Origin: an uncultured Gammaproteobacteria bacterium
Lineage (GTDB): Bacteria; Pseudomonadota; Gammaproteobacteria; Pseudomonadales; Pseudohongiellaceae
Direction: 5' to 3'
NCBI GenBank assembly: GCA_913060975.1
Contig: CAJXVC010000005.1
Span: forward strand, 1-64,000
DNA: 64,000 bases
Shown here: positions 15,781 through 25,580 of the stretch, in pieces
Numbering within the stretch: position 1 is the stretch's first letter
Layout of the letters: every line of letters starts with the position of its first letter
Position numbers and translations under genes: made by a program
Notes under the pieces: generated by a model
What the model was told of the DNA's origin: nothing
The model's database searches: none
Seen by the model: only the letters and a program-made list of their open reading frames with translations

Positions 15781-16983
15781 ATGAACGACATGTCAGTAAA
15801 AGTAGACGACATCGCCTTTGACTGGAAAGACCCTTTCCGTCTTGAGGAACAACTTACGGAAGAAGAGCGGATGGTGCGCGATACCGCGCGCGACTTTGCC
15901 CAGGAAAAGCTCCTGCCACGCGTTCGGGAAGCCTACCGCAATGAAACATCGGAACCGGCAATCTTCCGCGAAATGGGCGAGATGGGTTTATTGGGTTCGA
16001 CGATAGAAGGCTACGGCTGCGCAGGCGTTAACTATGTCTGTTACGGGCTGGCCGCGCGAGAAGTTGAGCGCGTAGATTCCGGCTACCGCTCGATGATGAG
16101 CGTGCAGTCCTCACTGGTCATGCACCCTATCAATGTCTTCGGTAGCGAAGAACAAAAGCAGAAATACTTGCCCAAGTTGGCCACCGGGGAATTCATCGGT
16201 TGTTTCGGCCTGACTGAACCTGACTACGGCTCTGATCCCGGCGGCATGATTACGCGCGCCAAATCAGTGGACGGCGGTTACCTCGTTTCTGGCGCCAAGA
16301 ACTGGATCAGTAATTCGCCATTCGCCGATGTGTTTATCGTATGGGCCAAAGATGACGAGGGGGTCATCCGTGGGTTCATTCTCGATAAAGGCATGAAAGG
16401 CCTGAGCGCACCAAAGATCGAAGGCAAGCTGGCGTTGCGGGCATCGGTGACTGGCGAAATCGTCATGGACGAAGTGTTCGTCCCGGAAGAGAACAAGTTA
16501 CCCGGTGCCAAAGGGTTGAATGGACCGTTCAGTTGTTTGAATTCGGCTCGTCTGGGCATTGCCTGGGGTGCCTTGGGTGCCGCCGAAACTTGCTGGCACA
16601 CGGCACTGGACTACACCATGGATCGCAAACAGTTTGGCCGGCCTCTGGCAGCCAATCAACTGATCCAGAAAAAGCTGGCTATCATGCAAACGGAAATCGC
16701 GCTGGGTTTGCAGGGTTGCTTGCAAGCGTGCCGCCTGAAAGATCAAGGCAAGCTGGCACCACCGCTCATCTCTTTGTTAAAACGCAACTCCTGCCTGAAG
16801 TCATTGGAAGTGGCACGTGAGGCACGCGACATGTTGGGGGGCAACGGGATCTCTGATGAATATCCCGTCATGCGCCACATGCAGAATCTGGAAGTGGTAA
16901 ACACTTACGAAGGTACGCAGGACATTCATGCCTTGATTCTGGGTCGTTCGCAAACCGGCATACAGGCGTTTACCGGCGCCTGA
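15781..16983 (+). CDS. gcdH: Glutaryl-CoA dehydrogenase
   Basis: 400 residues. This FAD flavoprotein oxidises and decarboxylates glutaryl-CoA to crotonyl-CoA in lysine, tryptophan and glutarate breakdown. Acyl-CoA dehydrogenase landmarks are [16 protein letters not shown] (flavin/substrate loop), [16 protein letters not shown], and the catalytic-base region [16 protein letters not shown], where the Glu is present. The [15 protein letters not shown] segment, with the Arg that binds the glutaryl carboxylate, separates GcdH from straight-chain enzymes. The common neighbours (a CoA-transferase and a LysR regulator) are not here. GGAGAGCGAC precedes the ATG. Confidence 0.93.
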   Translation: MNDMSVKVDDIAFDWKDPFRLEEQLTEEERMVRDTARDFAQEKLLPRVREAYRNETSEPAIFREMGEMGLLGSTIEGYGCAGVNYVCYGLAAREVERVDSGYRSMMSVQSSLVMHPINVFGSEEQKQKYLPKLATGEFIGCFGLTEPDYGSDPGGMITRAKSVDGGYLVSGAKNWISNSPFADVFIVWAKDDEGVIRGFILDKGMKGLSAPKIEGKLALRASVTGEIVMDEVFVPEENKLPGAKGLNGPFSCLNSARLGIAWGALGAAETCWHTALDYTMDRKQFGRPLAANQLIQKKLAIMQTEIALGLQGCLQACRLKDQGKLAPPLISLLKRNSCLKSLEVAREARDMLGGNGISDEYPVMRHMQNLEVVNTYEGTQDIHALILGRSQTGIQAFTGA

Positions 16984-17000
16984 TCGCAACGTAATGAATC

Positions 17001-17029
17001 ACTGTGTGCAGCCTCGAGCTGCGCACAGT
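17001..17029 (+). terminator. Stem-loop downstream of gcdH
   Basis: ACTGTGTGCAGC (17001-17012) pairs with GCTGCGCACAGT (17018-17029) through 12 pairs including one G-U, with loop CTCGA. It sits 17 bp after the gcdH stop. There is no long T-run, so it is a weak intrinsic terminator or a 3'-end stabilising hairpin. Confidence 0.5.
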
Positions 17030-17112
17030 GTCTCAAAGAAGTCCTTGTTAGTTTTAGTATTACAGCTTCGGCAACGGCAGTTCGAGTTTGCCAGCCCATT
17101 AAAGGATCTGTC

Positions 17113-18024
17113 TTGAAACGACTCTCCCGATTTTATGCAATGCTTGCTGCGTTAGCGCTTGTCCTCGCGACCACACACACTTATGCAGCCGAATTAATTC
17201 AGCATACTGTGTTGTCCGAAGGTCATCCCATGGCTGTTTGGGAAAAATCGGTGGCAAATGCGAAAGGCCAGATTCTGTTACATCACGGGCGCACCTGGAG
17301 TTCCATTCCTGACTTTGATCTGCAGGTTCCCGGTGAGGAACTGTCTTTGATGGACGGTTTCAATGAACAGGGGTTTTCGGTGTGGGCAATCGATGCGCGC
17401 GGCTATGGTGAAACACCACGAGATGCCTCTGGCTGGAACACACCGGACAAAGCCGCTCAGGATCTGGCCAATGTGCTGGACTGGTTAGCGGATCGTACTG
17501 GCGAGACTGTGCACGTCTGGGGCTGGTCTTATGGTTCCATGGTTGCGCAATTAACAGCACAGCGCTATCCCGAGCAGTTTAGAAGCCTGACGTTATTTGG
17601 CTATCCGCTGCGTTCGGGTCGCGCATACTCTGACCCGGCGAATCAGACAGAACCGGCAAGAGCGCCGACGACTGCCGAGGCGGCAGCGTCAGATTTTATT
17701 GTCGATGGTTCGATCAGTGACAACGCCGTCGCAGTCTACGTGCGCGAAGCGCTACGCGCCGACCCGGTACGGTCTGACTGGAATCAACTGCAACAATGGA
17801 ATGCTTTGCAGGCGAGCGCAGTCACTGCACCTACCTTGTTATTACAGGCGGAGTTTGATCCGTTGGCTGACACCCAATCCCATGCCGAAGTGTTTACTGA
17901 ACTGGCAAATCCTAACAAGCAATGGGTGGTGTTGGCAGGTGGCGATCATGCAGCACTATTGGAAACTCCGCGACAGCGTCTGATTGATGCATCGACGGCG
18001 TTTATGCAGTGGATCGATCAATAG
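17113..18024 (+). CDS. Exported alpha/beta hydrolase
   Basis: 303 residues from TTG 17113, preceded by AAAGGA. An N-terminal signal peptide (about residues 1-26, ending in THTYAAE) sends it across the inner membrane. The fold shows the nucleophile elbow GWSYGSMVAQ (Ser of G-x-S-x-G), an oxyanion region at LLHHGRTWSS, a likely acid in AEFDPLAD and the catalytic His in GGDHAALLE. The substrate is unknown; an esterase or lipase-like activity is the default guess. No operon partner: ubiA converges from the other strand. Confidence 0.75.
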   Translation: MKRLSRFYAMLAALALVLATTHTYAAELIQHTVLSEGHPMAVWEKSVANAKGQILLHHGRTWSSIPDFDLQVPGEELSLMDGFNEQGFSVWAIDARGYGETPRDASGWNTPDKAAQDLANVLDWLADRTGETVHVWGWSYGSMVAQLTAQRYPEQFRSLTLFGYPLRSGRAYSDPANQTEPARAPTTAEAAASDFIVDGSISDNAVAVYVREALRADPVRSDWNQLQQWNALQASAVTAPTLLLQAEFDPLADTQSHAEVFTELANPNKQWVVLAGGDHAALLETPRQRLIDASTAFMQWIDQ

Positions 18025-18048
18025 TTACATGGTTTCGCGGCGCTATCT

Positions 18049-18963
18049 CTAGAGATAGCTTAGCAGTACGCCGGTAAACAAGGCAGCGCCAACCCAGTTG
18101 TTATGCAAGAACGCTTTGAAACAAGGGCCAGGCAATCGGTCTTTGATCAGTACTTGCTGATAAGCCAGCAAGCCCGCGGCAATCAGTAGCGACAGATTAA
18201 ACGCCAACCCCAATTGCAGTTGCCGACCAGCCAACCATATCGCCAGCAAGAACATGACTTGCAGACTTCCCACCATTAGCTTGTCAGCCTCACCAAAAAG
18301 TATAGCGGTAGACTTGACCCCTATCTTCTCATCGTACTCTCTGTCTACCATCGCGTATTCGGTATCGTAAGCCACGGTCCAGAGAATATTGGCAACAAAA
18401 AGCAGATAGGCGGGAACAGGAATGCTGCCAGTCTGCGCGCTGAACGCCATGAGGATTCCCCATGAGAAAGCAACGCCCAGCACGACCTGTGGCAGATTGG
18501 TGTAGCGCTTCATGAACGGGTACAAGCTGGCAACGGCGACTGCCCCAAACGACAATACAATCGTAAACTTGTTGGTGAACAAAACCAGTAGAAAGGCCAG
18601 CGCCGCCAGTACGGCAAAGCAAGACAACGCCTCTTTGCGACTTAATAATCCTGTAGCCAATGGCCGATTTTGAGTACGGCCGACTTTGCCGTCGATATTG
18701 GCGTCGGCGTAATCATTGATACAACAGCCAGCCGAACGCATTAAAGCCGTGCCGGCGACGAAAATGCATACCAGTGACCAGTCAGGGCTACCTTCACCGG
18801 CTATCCATAACGCGCTTATTGTTGGCCACAATAACAGTAAGATACCGATCGGACGATCGGCACGGGTAAGCGTGACATAGGCAGGCAGCTTGCCGGCGAA
18901 TTCCGGGAAGCGCGCGCGGAACCGGGTGGCGAGTCGAGACCAGACAGAGCGTAGTACGGACAT
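18049..18963 (-). CDS. ubiA: 4-hydroxybenzoate polyprenyltransferase
   Basis: 304-residue membrane enzyme that attaches the polyprenyl chain to 4-hydroxybenzoate in ubiquinone synthesis. Both Asp-rich Mg-diphosphate motifs are visible: [27 protein letters not shown] and [24 protein letters not shown]. About eight membrane helices. The size is standard (E. coli 290). The usual partner ubiC is not adjacent here. Confidence 0.95.
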   Translation of the reverse strand: MSVLRSVWSRLATRFRARFPEFAGKLPAYVTLTRADRPIGILLLLWPTISALWIAGEGSPDWSLVCIFVAGTALMRSAGCCINDYADANIDGKVGRTQNRPLATGLLSRKEALSCFAVLAALAFLLVLFTNKFTIVLSFGAVAVASLYPFMKRYTNLPQVVLGVAFSWGILMAFSAQTGSIPVPAYLLFVANILWTVAYDTEYAMVDREYDEKIGVKSTAILFGEADKLMVGSLQVMFLLAIWLAGRQLQLGLAFNLSLLIAAGLLAYQQVLIKDRLPGPCFKAFLHNNWVGAALFTGVLLSYL

Positions 18964-19092
18964 GATAATTCGGGCTACAAAAGGCGAGGCGCTAGGATAA
19001 AAGATTTACGCGATCAGGAACACCGTTGCGCCGGTAATCCGGAGACTCTCTGTTATCGCCTGCACACTCTCTACAGACTCGCTATGCATTCT

Positions 19093-21186
19093 TTATACAT
19101 TCACATAGTGGATGCGCTCACCCAGCCAGCGCTCTATTAATGGATCGACGATATCCGGATGATTCTGCAAAATGTCTTCCGCGGCCGATTTCACATCATC
19201 CAGCAACGCGGCATCGCGCTGGATATCGGCAATGCGGAAGGTCATGAGTCCGGTTTGTTGGGTGCCGAGTACCTGACCAGGACCACGGAGTTCCAGATCT
19301 TTCTCGGCGATATAAAAGCCATCAGTGCTTTCGCGCATCACCTTGAGGCGCTCTTTGCCAAGCCGAGACAGCGGCGTTTGATAGAGCAAAATACAGTGGC
19401 TCTTGACCGAGCCACGGCCGATGCGCCCGCGCAACTGATGCAGTTGCGCCAACCCCAGCCGTTCCGGATTCTCAATAATCATCAAGCTGGCGTTGGGCAC
19501 ATCCACACCGACCTCGATAACTGTGGTGGCAACCAGCAACTTGATCTCACCGGCTTTGAAGCGTGCCATCACATCGGCTTTCTCGGCTGGCTTCATGCGC
19601 CCATGAATCAAGGCGATAGACAGATTGGGCAGCAGTTCGGCCAACGATGTTGCCGTTGCTTCGGCAGCTTGCGCCTGCAATGTCTCGGAGTCTTCAATGA
19701 GCGTGCAGACCCAGTATGCCTGACTGCCACCCTGACAGGCCTCGGCGATGCGCGCGACGACTTCGTCGCGGCGCTCGGCGGAAATGAGTGCGGTGTTGAC
19801 TGGTGTGCGCCCGGGCGGAAGTTCGTCGATGATGGAATTATCCAGATCGGCATAGGCGCTCATGGCCAACGTGCGCGGAATGGGCGTCGCAGTCATGACC
19901 AGTTGGTGCGGATTGAGATTGCCCTGATTGGCCTTGTCACGCAGCGCCAGACGTTGATGCACACCAAAACGATGCTGCTCATCAATAATGACCAGACCCA
20001 GCTTGTCATAGGTGACTTCATCCTGGAAAAGCGCATGCGTGCCAATCAGTAACTGACACTGACCATTGGCCAACGCCGCCAAGGTTACTTTACGCTGCGC
20101 CGCTTTAGTCTTGCCAGATAACCAGCCAACCGTCACGGGCAGGTCGGCAAACCAGCGCTGAAAATTAAGATAGTGCTGCTCGGCCAGAATCTCGGTTGGC
20201 GCCATGAGGGCCACTTGCAAGCCGCTGGCAATGACTTGCAGCGCCGCCAGCGCCGCCACCACGGTTTTGCCAGACCCTACATCGCCCTGCACCAGCCGCA
20301 GCATGGGATGTCCGGCCCGCAAATCCGTGTCGATATCGCTGAACGCGCGTTGTTGTGCCCCGGTGAGAGTAAAACCAAGCGTGGCGAGAAAGGGTTTGAT
20401 CAGGGCCTCACCCGAGTGCATCTGCGGCGCCGGCAAGCGCGTCGCCTCGCGTCGAAACATGCGCATACACAAGCGGTGCGAGAGTAACTCTTCAAAAGCC
20501 AGGCGCTTCTGCCCGGGATTGCTGTCGCTGCTTAGCCATTGCAGCGGCGCGTCTGCAGGTGGTGCATGGACGAGCTGAATAGCACTGCGCAGCGATTCCA
20601 GTTCAAAGCGCCTGGTAATTTCCGTTGGCAGCAGGTCGACAACCGAACCGGACTCATCAAGCCGCGACAATGCCTGATCCACCACTTTACGTAATCGGGT
20701 TTGCTGTAACCCTTCGGTCGTGGGATAGACAGGGGTCAGGTGACTCTGCTGCGTATCCAGCGCCTGCTCGCCGTCTTTGAGTATCTGGTACTCGGGATGA
20801 TAGAGCTCAAAGCCACTACGCCCCCGGCGCACTTCACCAAAGCAGCGCAGGAATTTGGCCTCATCAAGAGTGCGTTTTTGTGCTGCGGAGAAATGAAAGA
20901 AGCGCAAACTGATCAGACCGGTGCGGTCGCGCAGCATACACAACAGACTGCGGCGACGGCCGAACTGCATGGTCGTGCCGACGACTTCACCTTGCAGTTG
21001 CACCACATCACCCAGCGAGACGGAGCCGATGGCCTGAATACGCGTACGGTCTTCATAACGCAGAGGCAGATGGAACAACAAGTCACTGACCTGATTAATG
21101 CCCACTTGGTGAAGTTTCTGCGCTAGCGCGGGTCCGACTCCGGTCAGAGATGTTAGTTCTTGGGATTGCTTGGTTGACCCGGGCAT
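19093..21186 (-). CDS. recG: ATP-dependent DNA helicase RecG
   Basis: 697 residues, normal for RecG, which remodels stalled replication forks and branched DNA. An N-terminal wedge/OB domain (about residues 60-170) precedes the helicase core: LVQGDVGSGKTVVAALAAL (Walker A), APTEILAEQH, VIIDEQHRFGVHQR (Walker B), MTATPIPRTLAM, VEVGVDVPNASLMIIE and QLRGRIGRG. It lies downstream of spoT and ridA on the same strand with a 188-bp gap, an order also known in other Gammaproteobacteria. Confidence 0.95.
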   Translation of the reverse strand: MPGSTKQSQELTSLTGVGPALAQKLHQVGINQVSDLLFHLPLRYEDRTRIQAIGSVSLGDVVQLQGEVVGTTMQFGRRRSLLCMLRDRTGLISLRFFHFSAAQKRTLDEAKFLRCFGEVRRGRSGFELYHPEYQILKDGEQALDTQQSHLTPVYPTTEGLQQTRLRKVVDQALSRLDESGSVVDLLPTEITRRFELESLRSAIQLVHAPPADAPLQWLSSDSNPGQKRLAFEELLSHRLCMRMFRREATRLPAPQMHSGEALIKPFLATLGFTLTGAQQRAFSDIDTDLRAGHPMLRLVQGDVGSGKTVVAALAALQVIASGLQVALMAPTEILAEQHYLNFQRWFADLPVTVGWLSGKTKAAQRKVTLAALANGQCQLLIGTHALFQDEVTYDKLGLVIIDEQHRFGVHQRLALRDKANQGNLNPHQLVMTATPIPRTLAMSAYADLDNSIIDELPPGRTPVNTALISAERRDEVVARIAEACQGGSQAYWVCTLIEDSETLQAQAAEATATSLAELLPNLSIALIHGRMKPAEKADVMARFKAGEIKLLVATTVIEVGVDVPNASLMIIENPERLGLAQLHQLRGRIGRGSVKSHCILLYQTPLSRLGKERLKVMRESTDGFYIAEKDLELRGPGQVLGTQQTGLMTFRIADIQRDAALLDDVKSAAEDILQNHPDIVDPLIERWLGERIHYVNV

Positions 21187-21373
21187 GGCGTTTGTCAGAA
21201 TTGGCTTGGCTGGTCGATCACTGAATTAGATTTAGCACAGCCGGCGTAGAAGAGCCAGCCACAGGCTATTCACTGCAATAAACTGCACAGTAAGAAAAGT
21301 GAAAAGTATTTCATGAAACCGGATAGTCAGTGCGAGGCAGCGCTGCCAGTCAAAGGCCCAATCAGAGGCCCAA

Positions 21374-21757
21374 TCAGAGTGCCAGTACTGCGTCAATCTC
21401 AACCTGTGCACCTTTGGGCAAGGCGCTGACTTCGATGGTTGCCCGTGCCGGGAACGGCTCGGACAAAGTATCAGCCATGATGGCATTCACCTTGGCAAAC
21501 TGGCCCAGGTCAGTCAGATAAATGGTCAGCTTGATCGCATTGTCCAGGCTCGTGCCGGCAGCTTCAGCCACGGCATGCAGATTGGCAAATACCTGACTGG
21601 TCTGTGCTTCGATATCTTCACTGACTATTTCCATGGTCGCCGGATCCAGTGGAATCTGTCCGGAGATAAACACCAGATCGCCAGTTTTTACAGCCTGGGA
21701 ATAGGGGCCAATAGCGGAGGGGGCCTTGTCGGTATTGACGATTTCGCGAGTGCTCAT
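21374..21757 (-). CDS. ridA: RidA family enamine/imine deaminase
   Basis: 127 residues. RidA hydrolyses reactive enamine/imine intermediates made by PLP enzymes. The family landmarks are APSAIGPYSQAVKTGDLVFISGQIPLDP at the N-terminus and PARATIEVSALPKGAQVEIDA at the C-terminus, where the Arg is the carboxylate-binding residue of active members. The start overlaps the end of spoT by one base, indicating co-transcription with spoT. Confidence 0.95.
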   Translation of the reverse strand: MSTREIVNTDKAPSAIGPYSQAVKTGDLVFISGQIPLDPATMEIVSEDIEAQTSQVFANLHAVAEAAGTSLDNAIKLTIYLTDLGQFAKVNAIMADTLSEPFPARATIEVSALPKGAQVEIDAVLAL

Positions 21758-23943
21758 TAGTGTAGATGACTCCCTATTGTGCCGGGAATCGCTTTACGGA
21801 CACGGCGTGACTTGACGCGGGTGACGCGGGTAACAGGTTTGATCAGGCGCACGCGCTTCATTACACGTGCCAGGTGTACCCGATTACGCACATTGAGTGA
21901 GAGATTGACGATACTGAACCGGGCATCGCGCTCCACAGTGCTGATCTTCTCGATGTTGGCTTCGGTGCCGGTAATCGTAGTAGCGAGCGTGGCAATTATG
22001 CCGCGCTCGTTCTCAATCTCGACACGCAGCTCGACTGAGAACTCGCCTTCCACATCCGGATCCCAACTGACGGCAACACATTTTTCCGGGTTGTCGCGAA
22101 TCTCGGAAATATTATTGCAGTCGTCGGTATGGATAACCATGCCGCGACCAGAACTGATATGGGCGACTATCGGGTCACCGGGTATTGGATGGCAGCATTT
22201 GGCATAGTTCATTACCATGCCTTCTGATCCGCGAATGGCAATAGTGCCTTTCTCTTCCGGTGTGCGTGCGTCCTCTTCGCCTTCGCTGGCCGGACGTGCC
22301 GTCAGGCGCTGGGCGACCATATAAGACATGCGATTGCCCAGGCCAATTTCTTCCAGCAGATGATCCAGTGACTTGAGTTTGGCCTGCTCAAGAAAGGCAT
22401 CGATGTTGTCTTGCGGAACCGCTTCCAACTCGCTGCCAAATCCAGCCAGAGCTTTGTTCATCAAGCGGCGGCCCAGCGCCACCGATTCGGAATGCTTCTG
22501 GTTCTTCAGGTAGTGGCGGATATTGCTGCGCGCTTTACCGGTCACGACAAAACTCAACCACGCCGGGTTAGGCTGCGTGCCAGGCGCGGTAATAATCTCG
22601 ACTGTCTGACCACTTTGCAGTGGCTCACTCAACGGGGCCAACCGGCGTGAGATACGACAGGCGACACAGGAATTACCGACATCGGTGTGGATCGCATAAG
22701 CGAAATCCACTGCCGTGGAGCCAGCCGGTAATTCAAAGATCTGGCCTTTGGGCGTGAAGACGTAGATTTCATCGGGGAACAAATCGATCTTGACGTGTTC
22801 GATAAACTCGAGCGAATTACCCGCACGTTTTTGCATATCGAGCAATCCGTTCACCCACTCACGCGCGCGTAAGTGAGCATTGGTCGGCAAGTCTTCACTG
22901 GACTTGTACAACCAGTGTGCAGCGATACCGTTATTGGCCATCGCTTCCATTTCTTCAGTACGAATCTGAATCTCGATAGGGACACCGTGCATACCGAACA
23001 GGGTCGTGTGCAAGGACTGATAGCCATTGGCCTTGGGAATGGCTATGTAGTCTTTAAAGCGGCCCGGTACGGGTTTGTAAAGATTATGCACAGCACCGAG
23101 AACGCGGTAACAAGTATCAACCGAATCGACAATGATACGAAATGCGTAGACGTCCATGATGTCAGAGAAGGACTTGCGCTTGCTGCGCATTTTCTCGTAG
23201 ATACTGAACAGATGCTTTTCGCGGCCAATCGTGCGGCCCGGCAAGCCTTCGCGTTCCAGACAGGCTTCCAGTGACGTTTGAATCTGGGACACTATTTCTT
23301 TGCGATTGCCCCGTACGCGTTTGACGGCTGCACGAATCCGTCGTGAGCGCATTGGGTACAAGGCTTCAAAGCCCAGTTCTTCAAATTCTACGCGCACGTT
23401 ATTCATGCCAAGGCGGTTGGCGATGGGGGCATAGATGTCGAGGGTTTCGCGAGCGATACGGCGGCGCTTCTCCGGAGACAATACATCCAAAGTACGCATG
23501 TTATGGAGGCGGTCGGCAATCTTGACCATGATGACCCGCAGATCTTTCGCCATGGCCATGGCCATTTTCTGAAAGTTCTCTGCCTGGGCTTCAGCGCGGG
23601 AGCTGAATTTCATCTTGTTAAGTTTACTGACACCGTCAACCAGGTCGGCTACGGTAAGCCCGAACTGGTTCTTGATAGCGGTCTTGGTAATACCGGTATC
23701 CTCGATGACGTCGTGCAACATGGCGGCCATCAGAGACTGATGGTCCATGTGCATTTCGCTGAGAATACCGGCTACTGCGAGGGGGTGCGTAACGTAGGCA
23801 TCGCCACTGCGGCGATATTGGCCCTCATGGGCCTGCTCTGCATAAAAGTAGGCGCGTTTGACATTATTCACCTGCTCCTTACCCAGATAACCGGTAAGGT
23901 CGGAGGCCAAGGTGTCGATACTGTCAACCGCGGCTGGATGCAA
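21757..23943 (-). CDS. spoT: Bifunctional (p)ppGpp synthase/hydrolase
   Basis: 728 residues. It balances the alarmone (p)ppGpp. The N-terminal HD hydrolase domain is intact: HPLAVAGILSEMHMD then MAAMLHDVIEDTGIT with the catalytic His-Asp. The synthetase domain includes IYEKMRSKRKSFSDIMDVYAFRI and PIEIQIRTEEMEAMANNGIAAHW. A TGS domain (VFTPKGQIFELPAGSTAVDFAYAIH) and a C-terminal ACT domain (SVELRVEIENERGIIATLAT) follow. It is downstream of rpoZ by 14 bp and upstream of ridA by overlap. Confidence 0.95.
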   Translation of the reverse strand: MHPAAVDSIDTLASDLTGYLGKEQVNNVKRAYFYAEQAHEGQYRRSGDAYVTHPLAVAGILSEMHMDHQSLMAAMLHDVIEDTGITKTAIKNQFGLTVADLVDGVSKLNKMKFSSRAEAQAENFQKMAMAMAKDLRVIMVKIADRLHNMRTLDVLSPEKRRRIARETLDIYAPIANRLGMNNVRVEFEELGFEALYPMRSRRIRAAVKRVRGNRKEIVSQIQTSLEACLEREGLPGRTIGREKHLFSIYEKMRSKRKSFSDIMDVYAFRIIVDSVDTCYRVLGAVHNLYKPVPGRFKDYIAIPKANGYQSLHTTLFGMHGVPIEIQIRTEEMEAMANNGIAAHWLYKSSEDLPTNAHLRAREWVNGLLDMQKRAGNSLEFIEHVKIDLFPDEIYVFTPKGQIFELPAGSTAVDFAYAIHTDVGNSCVACRISRRLAPLSEPLQSGQTVEIITAPGTQPNPAWLSFVVTGKARSNIRHYLKNQKHSESVALGRRLMNKALAGFGSELEAVPQDNIDAFLEQAKLKSLDHLLEEIGLGNRMSYMVAQRLTARPASEGEEDARTPEEKGTIAIRGSEGMVMNYAKCCHPIPGDPIVAHISSGRGMVIHTDDCNNISEIRDNPEKCVAVSWDPDVEGEFSVELRVEIENERGIIATLATTITGTEANIEKISTVERDARFSIVNLSLNVRNRVHLARVMKRVRLIKPVTRVTRVKSRRVRKAIPGTIGSHLH

Positions 23944-23957
23944 GAGTGTTTACCTCG

Positions 23958-24302
23958 TTAGTGTTCGTCCTCCGAAGCAGTTTCCTGTTCGGCGCTTTCT
24001 TCTTCGCTGGCAGTTTCGTTGATCACTGGATCACCTTCCAGCTCAGCGGCTGCCGCAGCTAATGCTTTCTCTTCTCGTTCTTCGTCCATTTCTACACTGG
24101 GCTTCTCGATCAGAATCTTGGCGTCAACCAGACCCTCTGCAATCTCGCGCAGGGCGAGTACGGTTGGTTTGTCGTTGTCGACTGACACCATTGCGTCTTT
24201 GCCGCCAATCTGGATCTGGCGAGCACGCTTGCTCGAAACCATAACCAGTTCGAAACGGTTATCTACTTTATCCAAACAATCTTCTACAGTAATACGTGCC
24301 AT
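23958..24302 (-). CDS. rpoZ: RNA polymerase omega subunit
   Basis: 114 residues; omega helps assemble RNA polymerase and forms part of a ppGpp site. [31 protein letters not shown] is the canonical N-terminus. The C-terminal 40 residues are very acidic (strings of Glu and Ala), longer than the 91-residue E. coli protein. It precedes spoT on the same strand. Upstream, gmk is displaced by an opposite-strand gene pair. Confidence 0.95.
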   Translation of the reverse strand: MARITVEDCLDKVDNRFELVMVSSKRARQIQIGGKDAMVSVDNDKPTVLALREIAEGLVDAKILIEKPSVEMDEEREEKALAAAAAELEGDPVINETASEEESAEQETASEDEH

Positions 24303-24520
24303 GTTGTTCCCTTACCAGCCGCGCAATGGCGGCATCAGCTTGCTTTCCGGTCAATCCTGGACCCGAAGCAAAGCATTGTGATTGAACTGTCTTGTGTGAC
24401 TACTATGACCAATATGCCCTCTCGATTCCACTCTCATGAGATATTGGTGCGGTCAGGCCTTCTTTAAAGTGGCTGGTTGCCGCGAGCCCTCGGACTAGTC
24501 CGTAAACGCCCCTATTAGCA

Positions 24521-24548
24521 ACTGCCTCTATTAAACTGCCTCTATTAA
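24521..24548. repeat. Two exact tandem copies of a 14-bp unit
   Basis: ACTGCCTCTATTAA occurs at 24521-24534 and again at 24535-24548 without change. The related CCTATTAGCA lies just before. It sits on the upstream side of the rpoZ promoter region and may be a duplicated regulatory site or simple slippage. Confidence 0.85.
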
Positions 24549-24727
24549 GAGGACCGGCAATTCTACGCAAAATGACGCGAAAATGCATGGTTTTCTGTGT
24601 AAACAGGCGCTTGCAGCCTGTGGCAGTACAAACCAGATCATCCGCGGCGGCCAGCAGGCGCCCGGGCAAGGGCGCCATCTCAAAGTACGGCATGCAACCA
24701 CTCCGAATCGCAGAAATCATCGTAAAA

Positions 24728-24743
24728 CAATAATTATTTATTG
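24728..24743. promoter_or_regulatory. AT-rich dyad, possible operator
   Basis: CAATAA (24728-24733) and TTATTG (24738-24743) form a perfect inverted repeat around TTAT. It lies 70 bp before the DUF2975 gene, whose downstream partner is a small Cro/C1-type regulator. Autoregulation by that protein at this site is a guess from position only. Confidence 0.35.
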
Positions 24744-24812
24744 TAATACAGCAATTTTGTGCGTAAAGTGCGGCTAATCAGAGTCGATTAATTACGAAAT
24801 ACAGGAGAGAGC

Positions 24813-25358
24813 ATGCAAAACACCCGGAAAATTCATGCCCTGAGCAAATTACTGGAACACGGCTGTTTGGGCATCGCCGTGCTATTGGTTGGCTTTCAGC
24901 TGTACTTCACATTGATGATCAAACTGAATCCGGCGCTAATCATGCCGGTGGTGACCGAGCGGGCTATTGCCAACACCATCGCTGCAGCCGAACCCTTGGG
25001 TTACTGGCTGGCCAGTCTGGTATTCCTGTTGCCGACTTTGGCACTGGCCTATGGAATCTGGCATCTCAGCCGTATGTTCAATGCCTTTGCCAATGGCAAC
25101 TATTTCACGGAACAGAGCGTGGCGCATTTACTGGTATTTTCGTTTATCGGCTTTGCTACCCAGCTTTTGGGGCCAGTTGTGCACGCGCTGGCCGGCTTAC
25201 TGGGGCGTCTTGGTAAACCGGAGAACTTTCTGGAGCTCAATATCACAATCGATCAGGAAGGCATAATCCAGTTGATTGCCTGGGCAACCTTTTTTGTCGT
25301 GGCGTGGATCATGCGCGAGGGAACGCGGCTGGCCAAAGAAAATGCGGAGTTCATCTAG
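24813..25358 (+). CDS. DUF2975 family membrane protein
   Basis: 181 residues with four predicted membrane helices: about 17-40, 63-85, 105-135 and 148-170. The short segment LSRMFNAFANGNYFTEQSVAHL between helices two and three is the recurring DUF2975 motif. Members are almost always paired with a small HTH_3/Cro-type regulator, as here (3-bp gap). The function is unknown. GGAGAGAGC precedes the ATG. It is transcribed against the flanking gmk and rpoZ genes. Confidence 0.8.
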   Translation: MQNTRKIHALSKLLEHGCLGIAVLLVGFQLYFTLMIKLNPALIMPVVTERAIANTIAAAEPLGYWLASLVFLLPTLALAYGIWHLSRMFNAFANGNYFTEQSVAHLLVFSFIGFATQLLGPVVHALAGLLGRLGKPENFLELNITIDQEGIIQLIAWATFFVVAWIMREGTRLAKENAEFI

Positions 25359-25361
25359 CCC

Positions 25362-25571
25362 ATGTCTATTCGCATCAAGCTCGATGAACTATTGCTAAGC
25401 CGTAAAGTCCGCTCCAAGGATTTGGCAGAATTTGTCGGTATTACTGAACAAAATATTTCGCTGATCAAGACCGGGCAGGTGAAAGGTATTCGTTTTAATA
25501 CGCTGGCCAAGCTATGTGAGTTTCTCGATTGTCAGCCCGGTGACCTGTTGGCATACACACCTGACGAATAA
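25362..25571 (+). CDS. Cro/C1-type (HTH_26/YozG-like) regulator
   Basis: 69 residues, essentially one helix-turn-helix: KVRSKDLAEFVGITEQNISLIKTG forms helices two and three, followed by FNTLAKLCEFLDCQPGDLLAY, the typical ending of YozG-like regulators. It is the partner of the DUF2975 membrane protein, 3 bp upstream, and probably controls this two-gene operon. Whether the membrane protein senses a signal for it is not known. Confidence 0.88.
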   Translation: MSIRIKLDELLLSRKVRSKDLAEFVGITEQNISLIKTGQVKGIRFNTLAKLCEFLDCQPGDLLAYTPDE

Positions 25572-25580
25572 ACTAGCGTC

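Larger units (their letters stand above)
24303..24812. other. 510-bp spacer between divergent rpoZ and DUF2975 genes
   Basis: No credible gene. It contains the palindrome CGGACTAGTCCG (24491-24502), a 14-bp direct repeat (24521-24548) and an AT-rich stretch with a 6-bp dyad (24728-24743). The promoters of rpoZ-spoT-ridA (leftward) and of the DUF2975/HTH pair (rightward) must both lie here. A 105-codon minus-strand frame at 24403-24720 looks spurious. Confidence 0.7.

Noticed and set aside
19159..20052. 297-codon plus-strand frame opposite recG
   Set aside because: recG carries all helicase motifs on the other strand; the antisense product is low in hydrophobic core patterns and has no recognisable domain.
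24403..24720. 105-codon minus-strand frame in the rpoZ upstream region
   Set aside because: It spans the direct repeat and palindromes, has no ribosome binding site, and its product resembles no family.
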